Shown: piece by piece, positions 1-5,285 of the stretch
Position numbering within the stretch: position 1 is the first letter of the stretch
How the letters are laid out: each line of letters begins with the position of its first letter
Assembly: GCA_009786345.1 (NCBI GenBank)
Contig: WQTJ01000084.1
Coordinates: 1 to 5,920, forward strand
Length of the DNA stretch: 5,920 nt
Reading direction: 5' to 3'
Source of the DNA: Dehalococcoidia bacterium
GTDB taxonomy: Bacteria > Chloroflexota > Dehalococcoidia > Dehalococcoidales > UBA1222
Position numbers and translations under genes: made by a program
The notes under the pieces: model-generated
The model's input: only the letters and a program-made list of their open reading frames with translations
The model's database searches: none
What the model was told of the DNA's origin: nothing

Positions 1-27
1 TCTTTTTTCATTAGATATAGGCTTCAT
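1..27 (-). CDS. Start of a gene leaving the left edge (partial, possibly IS630-type transposase-related HTH protein)
   Basis: Reading the minus strand leftwards, an ATG at 27-25 opens nine codons, MKPISNEKR, with no stop before the window ends. An AAAGGA ribosome binding site (complement of 35-40) sits at a workable distance upstream, which is the main reason to believe this is a true start. The wording resembles, from memory, the N-terminus of small helix-turn-helix proteins annotated as IS630-family transposase components, but nine residues cannot settle that. The gene is divergent from hicA. A 9-bp inverted repeat covers its start codon and loops out its ribosome binding site. Any short ORF start is an alternative. 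Confidence 0.4.
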
Positions 28-52
28 GTAATCATCCTTTCACTGATTACAT
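26..52. repeat. 9-bp perfect inverted repeat over the start of the leftward gene
   Basis: ATGTAATCA (26-34) and TGATTACAT (44-52) are exact reverse complements separated by nine bases. On the leftward transcript the loop carries the AAAGGA ribosome binding site and the stem includes the start codon. It could therefore be an operator for a dimeric regulator or an RNA hairpin that limits translation. The repeat is seen directly; its role is inference. Confidence 0.6.
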
Positions 53-66
53 ATTACCACATATTA
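49..66. repeat. ACATATTA direct repeat, 10-bp period
   Basis: ACATATTA occurs at 49-56 and again at 59-66, with CC between, so the copies sit one helical turn apart. The first copy overlaps the right arm of the 26-52 inverted repeat. This may be a protein-binding site between the two divergent genes, but AT-rich intergenic DNA produces such repeats by chance. Confidence 0.35.
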
Positions 67-97
67 TTGTTAGTGTATAAGGGATTTGCTATAGTTA

Positions 98-126
98 TTG
101 ATATTTGCGCAAAGGTTGTGTATAAT
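98..126 (+). promoter_or_regulatory. Sigma70-type promoter of the hicAB cassette
   Basis: TTGATA (98-103, five of six matches to the -35 consensus) is followed after exactly 17 bp by a perfect TATAAT (121-126). Transcription would start near 132-134, one to three bases before the hicA ATG at 135. This is the best-matching promoter in the window. In HicAB systems the antitoxin commonly represses its own promoter, so HicB is the likely regulator here. Confidence 0.8.
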
Positions 127-134
127 ACAATAAA

Positions 135-308
135 ATGAAACGTAGAGATTTAATTAAGCTGTTATTGGACAATGGGTGGTGGAAAGCGAGAGATTGTGGC
201 GCCCACGCTATTTACACTAATGGCAAAGTATCAGAGCCAATTGCACGTCATACGGAAATTGGGGAAGGGTTGGCTCAGAAAATTATTAAACGCAGAGGAT
301 TAAAATAG
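135..308 (+). CDS. hicA: HicA-type mRNA interferase toxin
   Basis: Encodes 57 residues, starting MKRRDLIKLL and ending RRGLK, a normal length for HicA. The family is a small double-stranded-RNA-binding-like fold that cleaves mRNA in a translation-independent way when free of HicB. The expected elements are present: an N-terminal helix with the pattern LIKLLxxxGW, the catalytic-histidine segment CGAHAIYTNG (residues 21-30, His24 the presumed catalytic residue), and the closing EPIxRHxEIxEGLAQKI helix. hicB follows after a 20-bp gap, which supports the call strongly. There is no Shine-Dalgarno sequence before the ATG, and the predicted transcription start is within about three bases of it, so translation may be leaderless. 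Nothing looks broken, so the toxin is probably active. Confidence 0.88.
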   Translation: MKRRDLIKLLLDNGWWKARDCGAHAIYTNGKVSEPIARHTEIGEGLAQKIIKRRGLK

Positions 309-328
309 CCTTTGCAAAGGGGACTTAT

Positions 329-721
329 ATGAAAGCATACCCGATTATTTTAAGTCTAAGCGAAGTAGGATATATTGTGTCAGTCCCTGATTTGGGGGTA
401 GACACACAAGGGAATGACATTGCGGAAGCTATTTATATGGCACGAGATGCTATAGGTGCATGGGCAATATTTGAGCAGGATATGGGAAGAATAGTGCCTG
501 AACCGTCAACTGCTCTTCCAAAGGCTGCTAAAGGGGAAATAGCGATGTATGTTGATATTGACTTCGATTCCTATAGAAAAAACTTAGACACTACAGCGGA
601 AAGAACGAATGTCAGCTTACCTCGTAACTTAAAACGCAAAGCAGAAGCGGCAGGACTTAGCTTCTCTCAGACATTGCAAGAAGCACTGAAAGAGAAGTTG
701 CATCTAACAACGTCTAAGTAA
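329..721 (+). CDS. hicB: HicB-type antitoxin with ribbon-helix-helix domain
   Basis: This 130-residue protein should bind and neutralise HicA and repress the cassette promoter. Residues 1-60 have the HicB partial RNase H-like fold: a first strand (YPIILSLSEVGYIVSVPDL), then DTQGNDIAEAIYMARDAI, the usual sequence-helix pair of HicB antitoxins. Residues 92-125 look like a ribbon-helix-helix DNA-binding domain (RTNVSLPRNLKRKAEAAG, then SFSQTLQEALKEKL). A strong ribosome binding site AAAGGGGA (316-323) lies five bases before the ATG, in contrast to hicA, so antitoxin synthesis is probably more efficient than toxin synthesis. It lies 20 bp after hicA and 20 bp before the next gene. Family assignment is secure; the operator it binds is not identified. 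Confidence 0.9.
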   Translation: MKAYPIILSLSEVGYIVSVPDLGVDTQGNDIAEAIYMARDAIGAWAIFEQDMGRIVPEPSTALPKAAKGEIAMYVDIDFDSYRKNLDTTAERTNVSLPRNLKRKAEAAGLSFSQTLQEALKEKLHLTTSK

Positions 722-741
722 AAAGAGAGGTATGAAGTAGG

Positions 742-1014
742 ATGTGGAAATCTATAGTTAAGTTTATTATTTTACGTTTTAGTGGAACGTTTTTTATACG
801 TATTGGAATTGGGTGTGTTTTACTTTCAGCTTTATTTATAATTGGTGGACTCTTATCACCTGATTCAGAAGTAGGAATGATTATTGGCGGAGCAACCTTT
901 CTATTAGTGGGAATATTCCTTATTTGGGTTGGGCGTGTTGCTTGGCGGTACAGCAACACACATATTTCTGAAGATATTATTAATAAGAAACTAGAGAAGA
1001 AGGCGAAAAGTTAA
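742..1014 (+). CDS. Small two-helix membrane protein of unknown function
   Basis: I do not recognise this 90-residue protein. It has a short basic N-terminus, two hydrophobic segments that read as transmembrane helices (about residues 17-38 and 44-66) joined by a short acidic turn (SPDSEVG), and a charged tail rich in Lys and Glu (KKLEKKAKS). The basic residues flanking both helices suggest that both ends face the cytoplasm. It starts 20 bp after hicB, with AGAGAGG (724-730) and GTAGG (737-741) as possible ribosome binding sites; the second is unusually close to the ATG. A strong hairpin covers its 3' end. It is probably the last gene of the hicAB transcription unit, but a role in the toxin-antitoxin system is not shown. 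AT-rich codon use matches hicAB, not the chaperone genes. Confidence 0.7.
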   Translation: MWKSIVKFIILRFSGTFFIRIGIGCVLLSALFIIGGLLSPDSEVGMIIGGATFLLVGIFLIWVGRVAWRYSNTHISEDIINKKLEKKAKS

Positions 1015-1032
1015 AATCCTCGCCTTCTTCTT
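994..1032 (+). terminator. Hairpin terminator at the end of the hicAB cassette
   Basis: AGAAGAAGGCGA (995-1006) pairs perfectly with TCGCCTTCTTCT (1020-1031), a 12-bp stem with one further G-T pair outside and a 13-base loop. The stem includes the last codons of the membrane protein, and its stop codon lies in the loop. The T-rich part falls within the right arm (CTTCTTCTTACCTT) and not as a clean T run after it, so termination may be incomplete, but the position right between two unrelated units fits. Confidence 0.65.
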
Positions 1033-1133
1033 ACCTTAATATTGCCGCTATCGCCATCAAAAAAATATGCAGCAATGTTGGACACTATGAACAAAAGAGC
1101 TTGGTGATGTAGCCTTAGATAACTTTATACTCC

Positions 1134-1163
1134 TTGACAAAGAAGTGTTAGACATGTTAGTAT
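1134..1163 (+). promoter_or_regulatory. Promoter of the hrcA operon
   Basis: A consensus -35 TTGACA (1134-1139) precedes TAGTAT (1158-1163, four of six matches to TATAAT) with an 18-bp spacer. The TG at 1155-1156 makes it an extended -10 element, which would compensate for the weaker hexamer. Reading the -10 as TTAGTA at 1157-1162 gives a 17-bp spacer. Either way it abuts or overlaps the CIRCE element, and the start point (about 1169-1171) falls inside it, so bound HrcA would block RNA polymerase directly. Confidence 0.72.
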
Positions 1164-1189
1164 TAGCAATCTCGTTGAGAGATTGCTAA
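1163..1189 (+). promoter_or_regulatory. CIRCE operator for HrcA (variant arms)
   Basis: TTAGCAATC (1163-1171) and GATTGCTAA (1181-1189) form a perfect inverted repeat with the nine-base spacer of the classical CIRCE element (TTAGCACTC-N9-GAGTGCTAA). Each arm differs from the consensus at one symmetric position (C to A on the left, G to T on the right), so the dyad is preserved. An outer A-T pair extends the arms to 10 bp (1162-1190). It lies two bases before the hrcA ATG and just after the -10 box, the expected place for HrcA repression of the operon. Its spacer contains GAGA next to G1181, the only purine-rich ribosome-binding candidate for hrcA. Confidence 0.93.
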
Positions 1190-1191
1190 TT

Positions 1192-2241
1192 ATGCTTAAG
1201 CCGCGAGAAGAGTTAATACTCAGTTCTATAATCCGCCAGTATGTTTTGCGAGTTGTGCCGGTATCTTCATCCAGCGTGCTGGATGAGTGCGGCTTGGATG
1301 TGAGTTCTGCTACTGTCCGCAACGATGTGATGCGCTTGGAGGAAGAAGGCTACATTGTGCGTCCGCATCATGCTGCGGGTTCAATGCCGTCTGACAAGGG
1401 GTATCGCTATTACGTTACGAACTTGAAAGGGCCGGAATTGCCGCTTCAGGAGAGGTTTCTCATTAATCATCTATTTCACCAAGTGGAAGATAAACTGGAG
1501 GAATGGCTCAATTTGGCAGTGACGTTGTTGTCACAGCAGGTTAAGAATGTGGCCATTGTTACCACTCCGCGCTCTCCGGCAACACAGTACAAGCATTTGG
1601 AAATGGTATCTATTCAACCTCATTTAGCGTTGGTAGTATTGGTCTTGCACGGTGCCAAGGTGCGTCAGCAATTGGTGACGTTTGAAGATGACATGACGCA
1701 GGAAGAGCTGACGAGTATGTCCGGGCGTTTGAATAAGTTGTTTGCCGGATTGAGTATGGCGCAGATTGAGCCGAAAGTTGCAGCATTGAATAAGACGGAA
1801 CAACTCATTATGCAGCATGCGCTGCGCATGTTACAAGCAGAGGACGCATGCAGCGGTCAGGGAATGTTTTTGGAAGGCTGGCATTTTCTGATTAACCAGC
1901 CTGAGTTTAGCCAAGGGGCGCGACTGTTGAACCTAATTCGCTTAGCAGAGCAAAAAAGGCTGGCGGATTTGATGCAGCCTCATAATGCTACAGAGTATGG
2001 AGTGCGTGTTATCATCGGACGCGAAAACAAGGATGAGGCAGTGCATGACTGCAGTTTGGTTATCAGTCGCTATGGTTTGCCTGGAGCTCCGCTGGGAAGT
2101 CTCGCGGTAGTGGGTCCGACGCGTATGGAATATGAGCGCACCATAGCGGTGTTGAGTTATGTTTCTTCGCTTATCAGTCTGCTGGTGACCGAGCTTTATG
2201 GCGGCACAGTCACTAGGCGTTCTCATATGAATAATAACTAA
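1192..2241 (+). CDS. hrcA: Heat-inducible transcription repressor HrcA
   Basis: HrcA binds CIRCE as a dimer and represses chaperone operons; it loses activity when GroEL is occupied by unfolded protein. I take the ATG at 1192 (349 residues, MLKPREELIL) as the start, because the TTG at 1183 lies inside the CIRCE arm and the family starts here. Residues 1-75 are the winged helix, with SSATVRNDVMRLEEEGYI (38-55) as recognition region and GSMPSDKGYRYYV (63-75) as the signature wing. Residues about 100-330 are the GAF-like and dimerising domains, ending in the conserved IIGREN (274-279), DCSLVISRYG and VVGPTRMEYERTIAVLSYVSSL (from 307). The usual GRIPSDKGYR wing motif reads GSMPSDKGYR here, with Arg replaced by Ser, while the operator also departs from consensus. 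Length and domain order are normal. grpE follows after 22 bp. Confidence 0.95.
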   Translation: MLKPREELILSSIIRQYVLRVVPVSSSSVLDECGLDVSSATVRNDVMRLEEEGYIVRPHHAAGSMPSDKGYRYYVTNLKGPELPLQERFLINHLFHQVEDKLEEWLNLAVTLLSQQVKNVAIVTTPRSPATQYKHLEMVSIQPHLALVVLVLHGAKVRQQLVTFEDDMTQEELTSMSGRLNKLFAGLSMAQIEPKVAALNKTEQLIMQHALRMLQAEDACSGQGMFLEGWHFLINQPEFSQGARLLNLIRLAEQKRLADLMQPHNATEYGVRVIIGRENKDEAVHDCSLVISRYGLPGAPLGSLAVVGPTRMEYERTIAVLSYVSSLISLLVTELYGGTVTRRSHMNNN

Positions 2242-2250
2242 ATATTGACA

Positions 2251-2255
2251 GGAGG
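2251..2255 (+). promoter_or_regulatory. Strong ribosome binding site of grpE
   Basis: GGAGG lies eight bases before the grpE ATG, in the short gap after hrcA. It is a far better match than the site for hrcA, so the chaperone genes are probably translated much more strongly than their repressor from the same mRNA. Confidence 0.85.
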
Positions 2256-2263
2256 GAAGTATT

Positions 2264-2809
2264 ATGAACTACGAAGAGGATGATATGTATGTAGATGAGG
2301 AAATCTTACGCGACTCCGGAGAACAGGTTTCTTCAGAAAGTGTGGAATCTCTGCGACAGGAGCTTAGCGAAGCTAAGACTAAGGCACAGGAATATCTTGA
2401 TGGCTGGCAGCGTGGGCAGGCAGATTTCACCAATTTTAGAAAGCGTTTGGAATTGGATAAGCTGGATGCTATCAAATATGCCAACGCTGAGCTGATGCTT
2501 AAAATACTGCCGGTGCTGGATGATTTTGAGCGGGCGGTGGAGCATGTTCCTCAGCAGATGGCATCTGATCCGTGGGTGGGTGGTGTTAATGGCATTGCCC
2601 GCAAACTGGAGAATACTCTGGAAGTATTGGGATTGAGCCGCATCAAAGCGCAGGATGAGGTGTTTGATCCTTGTGTGCATGAAGCAGTAAGCTGTATTCC
2701 AGGCCCTGATGGCATGGTGATTAAAGAATTAGAAAAAGGATATATGTTAAATGAGCGTGTACTTAGACCTGCTAAAGTAATGGTAGGCAACGGCGAAGAA
2801 AATTCGTAG
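2264..2809 (+). CDS. grpE: Nucleotide exchange factor GrpE
   Basis: GrpE is the dimeric cytosolic co-chaperone that opens the DnaK nucleotide-binding domain to release ADP. The 181-residue product has the family layout: an acidic, probably disordered N-terminus (1-25), a long coiled-coil helix (about 27-75, SVESLRQELSEAKTKAQEYL onward), the helical dimer region (about 76-125, with LPVLDDFERAVEH), and the C-terminal beta wing that contacts DnaK (about 126-176). The wing carries the signature pieces FDPCVHEAV (134-142) and GYMLNERVLRPAKVMV (159-174). Length is typical. It sits between hrcA and dnaK, with 22 bp before and 54 bp after. Two cysteines (137 and 144) in the wing are not usual signature residues. 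Confidence 0.96.
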   Translation: MNYEEDDMYVDEEILRDSGEQVSSESVESLRQELSEAKTKAQEYLDGWQRGQADFTNFRKRLELDKLDAIKYANAELMLKILPVLDDFERAVEHVPQQMASDPWVGGVNGIARKLENTLEVLGLSRIKAQDEVFDPCVHEAVSCIPGPDGMVIKELEKGYMLNERVLRPAKVMVGNGEENS

Positions 2810-2863
2810 GTTTAATAATTTTACTAATGAATCAAAGGAAACAATAAGAAGGAGAAAGAATTA

Positions 2864-4789
2864 ATGGGAAAAGCAGTAGGTATTGATCTTGGGACAACTT
2901 TTAGTGAAATTGCCGTCATGCAAGGCGGCGAGCCGGTTATCGTTCCCTCAGCTGAAGGTGGCAATATCACGCCTTCGGTAGTGGCAGTGAGCAAAACTGG
3001 TGAACGTTTGGTCGGGCAGGTAGCCCGCCGTCAGGCGATTGTTAATCCGGAAAACACTATTTATCTGATTAAACGCTTTATGGGTCGTAAGTGGGGAGAG
3101 CCGTCTGGTCGCGAACTTACTATTGAAGAAGATGCTAAGCGCAAACCTTATAAAGTGACGCGTGGTGCTAATGATGAAGTGAAAGTGGCTATGGGTGGCA
3201 AGGAGTATTCACCTCCTGAAGTTTCCGCTATGATTTTACAGAAATTGAAAGCTGATGCAGAGGCCTATCTGGGGGATAAGGTAACTGAGGCTGTCATCAC
3301 TGTCCCGGCCTATTTCAATGATGCGCAGCGTCAGGCTACTAAGGATGCCGGTCAGATTGCTGGGCTTAAAGTATTGCGTATTATCAATGAGCCTACCGCA
3401 GCGGCCTTGGCTTATGGACTAGACAAGAAAAAAGATGAGACCATTGCTGTTTATGACTTAGGTGGCGGTACTTTTGACATTTCTGTTCTTGAGCTTGGGG
3501 AAGGTACCTTCCAGGTCAAATCTACTGCAGGTGACACCCACTTAGGCGGTGATGATTTCGACCAGCGCATTATGGATTGGCTGGCTGATGAATTCAAACG
3601 CGATCAAGGCATTGACTTGCGTAACGATAAAATGGCCATGCAGCGGCTCAAGGAAGCTGCGGAAAAATCTAAAATAGAGCTTTCTACTGTGCAGTCTACC
3701 GATGTAAACTTGCCGTTTATTACAGCTGATGCCTCCGGACCTAAGCATCTCAACATTACCTTGTCGCGCGCTAAACTGGAGCAGTTGGTAATGGATTTAG
3801 TAGAAAAAACACTTGGCCCTTGCAAACAAGCCATCGCGGATTCCGGGAAAACGGTTTCACAGATTGACGAGGTGATTTTGGTTGGCGGACAGACGCGTAT
3901 GCCGCTGGTGCAGCAGAAGGTGAAAGAGCTTTTTGGCAGAGAGCCAAATAAGGGTGTCAATCCGGATGAGGTTGTGGCTGTCGGCGCTGCTATCCAAGCG
4001 GGTGTGCTCAAAGGAGAGGTTAAAGATGTTTTACTGTTGGATGTTACACCGCTGACGCTTGGCATTGAAACTATGGGGGGTGTGGCGACACCGCTTATCT
4101 CGCGCAATACCACCATTCCCACATCCAAGACTCAGGTGTTTAGTACTGCTTCGGATAATCAGCCCAGCGTAGAAATTAATGTGCTGCAAGGCGAGCGTTC
4201 AATGGCGACGGATAACCGCCAGTTGGGCAAGTTTGTGCTAGATGGTATTTTACCGGCTCCGCGTGGCGTTCCTCAGATTGAAGTGACTTTTGATGTGGAT
4301 GCTAATGGCATCCTCAATGTCAAAGCACGTGATAAGGGAACAGGCAAGGAACAGAAGATAACCATAACCGTGTCCTCAGGGCTTTCCAAGGATGAGGTGG
4401 AACGCATGCAGAATGAAGCCGCGTCCCATGCCGCTGAAGATAACAAGCGCAAGGAAGAAGCTGAGGCGCGCAATATAGCGGACAATATGGCCTATCAGGC
4501 GGAGAAGACATTGCGCGATAACAAAGATAAGATCCCTGAAGATATCGCCAGCGAGATAAACACCAAGGTGGAAGCGGTTAGATCAGCCATATCCGCCAAT
4601 GATGTGGAACGTATGAAGAGCAGCGCCGATGAATTGTCGGCAGCTATGCAGAAGGTCGGCAGTCACATCTACGAACAAAATAAGCAATCTGCACCGCAGG
4701 ATGGCGAGCAGTCAGGCGGAAACGATTCTTCGCAGGGTGGTGACAAATCTGATGACGGTACTGTTGAAGGTGAATTCCGCGAGGTATAG
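2864..4789 (+). CDS. dnaK: Molecular chaperone DnaK (Hsp70)
   Basis: DnaK is the ATP-driven cytosolic Hsp70 that binds exposed hydrophobic segments. The 641-residue protein is complete. The nucleotide-binding domain (1-385) has phosphate loop 1 IDLGTTFSE (7-15), Lys70, [18 protein letters not shown] (146-163), [12 protein letters not shown] (175-186), phosphate loop 2 [14 protein letters not shown] (196-209, Thr203 equivalent to the E. coli autophosphorylation Thr199) and [11 protein letters not shown] (337-347). The interdomain linker [10 protein letters not shown] (388-397) has the E. coli sequence. The substrate-binding beta domain runs to about 505, the helical lid to about 605, and a Gln/Gly/Asp-rich tail ends in GEFREV. 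The insert near residues 75-112 that Firmicutes lack is present. Position 13, Asn in most bacteria, is Phe. The ribosome binding site AAGGAG (2849-2854) lies nine bases before the ATG. Confidence 0.98.
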   Translation: MGKAVGIDLGTTFSEIAVMQGGEPVIVPSAEGGNITPSVVAVSKTGERLVGQVARRQAIVNPENTIYLIKRFMGRKWGEPSGRELTIEEDAKRKPYKVTRGANDEVKVAMGGKEYSPPEVSAMILQKLKADAEAYLGDKVTEAVITVPAYFNDAQRQATKDAGQIAGLKVLRIINEPTAAALAYGLDKKKDETIAVYDLGGGTFDISVLELGEGTFQVKSTAGDTHLGGDDFDQRIMDWLADEFKRDQGIDLRNDKMAMQRLKEAAEKSKIELSTVQSTDVNLPFITADASGPKHLNITLSRAKLEQLVMDLVEKTLGPCKQAIADSGKTVSQIDEVILVGGQTRMPLVQQKVKELFGREPNKGVNPDEVVAVGAAIQAGVLKGEVKDVLLLDVTPLTLGIETMGGVATPLISRNTTIPTSKTQVFSTASDNQPSVEINVLQGERSMATDNRQLGKFVLDGILPAPRGVPQIEVTFDVDANGILNVKARDKGTGKEQKITITVSSGLSKDEVERMQNEAASHAAEDNKRKEEAEARNIADNMAYQAEKTLRDNKDKIPEDIASEINTKVEAVRSAISANDVERMKSSADELSAAMQKVGSHIYEQNKQSAPQDGEQSGGNDSSQGGDKSDDGTVEGEFREV

Positions 4790-4791
4790 TC

Positions 4792-4820
4792 TTTATATTC
4801 CGAGTGTAATGTAATATAAT
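4792..4820 (+). promoter_or_regulatory. Possible internal promoter before the J-domain genes
   Basis: A perfect TATAAT (4815-4820) stands 17 bp after TTTATA (4792-4797, four of six matches to the -35 consensus), starting three bases after the dnaK stop codon. Transcription would start near 4826-4828, just upstream of the hairpin at 4832-4866. If active, it would supply the two J proteins independently of CIRCE control. The region is AT-rich, so the match could be fortuitous. Confidence 0.5.
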
Positions 4821-4831
4821 TTTAGGATATG

Positions 4832-4866
4832 GAGAAGGGCTGGATATCAATTTCCAGCCCTTCTTT
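4832..4866 (+). terminator. Terminator-like hairpin between dnaK and the J-domain genes
   Basis: AGAAGGGCTGGA (4833-4844) pairs perfectly with TCCAGCCCTTCT (4853-4864), 12 bp with an eight-base loop, and is GC-rich at its core. It is followed by TTCC and, a little later, TTTT (4873-4876), an imperfect T tract. It lies 42 bp after dnaK and before two co-directional DnaK partner genes, so partial termination that lowers J-protein output relative to DnaK is the most likely role. A stabilised 3' end for the dnaK message is an alternative. Confidence 0.7.
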
Positions 4867-4892
4867 CCTAGCTTTTAGGATGGTAATATTGA

Positions 4893-5282
4893 GTGTCTGA
4901 CAGCCGTGATTTTTACCAGGTGCTGGCGGTACGTCGCGATGCTACTCCTCAGCAGATTAAAGCGGCTTTCCGCAAGAAAGCTATGTGCTACCACCCGGAT
5001 CATAATCCTGGTAAGGAGGCATGGGCTAATCGTAAACTAACTGGTATTATTGAAGCGTATGAAGTGTTGAGTGACACTGATCGCCGTTATGCCTATGATC
5101 GTCATTTGATACAGGCTGAAGTGATGGTTAGGCGCAAAAACACTGCGCATCGGTCGAAATCTGTATCACAGTATATGGTTGATATTATGCGCCATCGCGC
5201 TACGCCGTCATGGGCGCGTAAAGTGGCTTTTGCATTTGTATTTTTTGATTATTATACAAAGGAAACCAGAAAGGTTAAGTAG
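4893..5282 (+). CDS. J-domain-only protein (short DnaJ-like co-chaperone)
   Basis: This 129-residue protein has a J domain at residues 6-70 ([20 protein letters not shown] and onward) with an intact HPD at 34-36, so it should be able to stimulate DnaK ATPase. After the J domain there is no Gly/Phe region, zinc centre or DnaJ C-terminal domain. Instead there are about 60 basic residues ending in [23 protein letters not shown]'s hydrophobic-aromatic stretch (107-121), perhaps an amphipathic or membrane-contacting helix. The start is GTG at 4893: a TGA directly before it closes the frame, and AGGATGG (4877-4883) is the ribosome binding site. dnaJ begins three bases after the stop, so the two are probably translationally coupled. 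It is a type III J protein; its client or location is unknown. It is not a truncated dnaJ, since an intact copy follows. Confidence 0.85.
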   Translation: MSDSRDFYQVLAVRRDATPQQIKAAFRKKAMCYHPDHNPGKEAWANRKLTGIIEAYEVLSDTDRRYAYDRHLIQAEVMVRRKNTAHRSKSVSQYMVDIMRHRATPSWARKVAFAFVFFDYYTKETRKVK

Positions 5283-5285
5283 GTA

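Noticed and set aside
732..740. ATG AAG TAG before the membrane protein gene
   Set aside because: A two-codon frame just before the 742 start. It probably only reflects the purine-rich ribosome binding region.
1183..1191. TTG at 1183 as the hrcA start
   Set aside because: It is inside the right CIRCE arm. The ATG at 1192 fits the family N-terminus, and no ribosome binding site is placed for the TTG.
2827..2847. Six-codon frame (MNQRKQ) between grpE and dnaK
   Set aside because: It has no ribosome binding site of its own and nothing suggests a leader peptide; the gap is simply AT-rich, with the dnaK site at its end.
3604..4128. A 174-codon open frame on the minus strand inside dnaK
   Set aside because: It is the mirror of a highly conserved stretch of dnaK; the Ser/Thr-rich product reflects the complementary codons.
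4881..4889. TGGTAATAT as an extended -10 box for the J-domain gene
   Set aside because: A start point from it would fall after the GTG start codon, so it could not serve the gene; the sequence is better explained as the tail of the ribosome binding site region.
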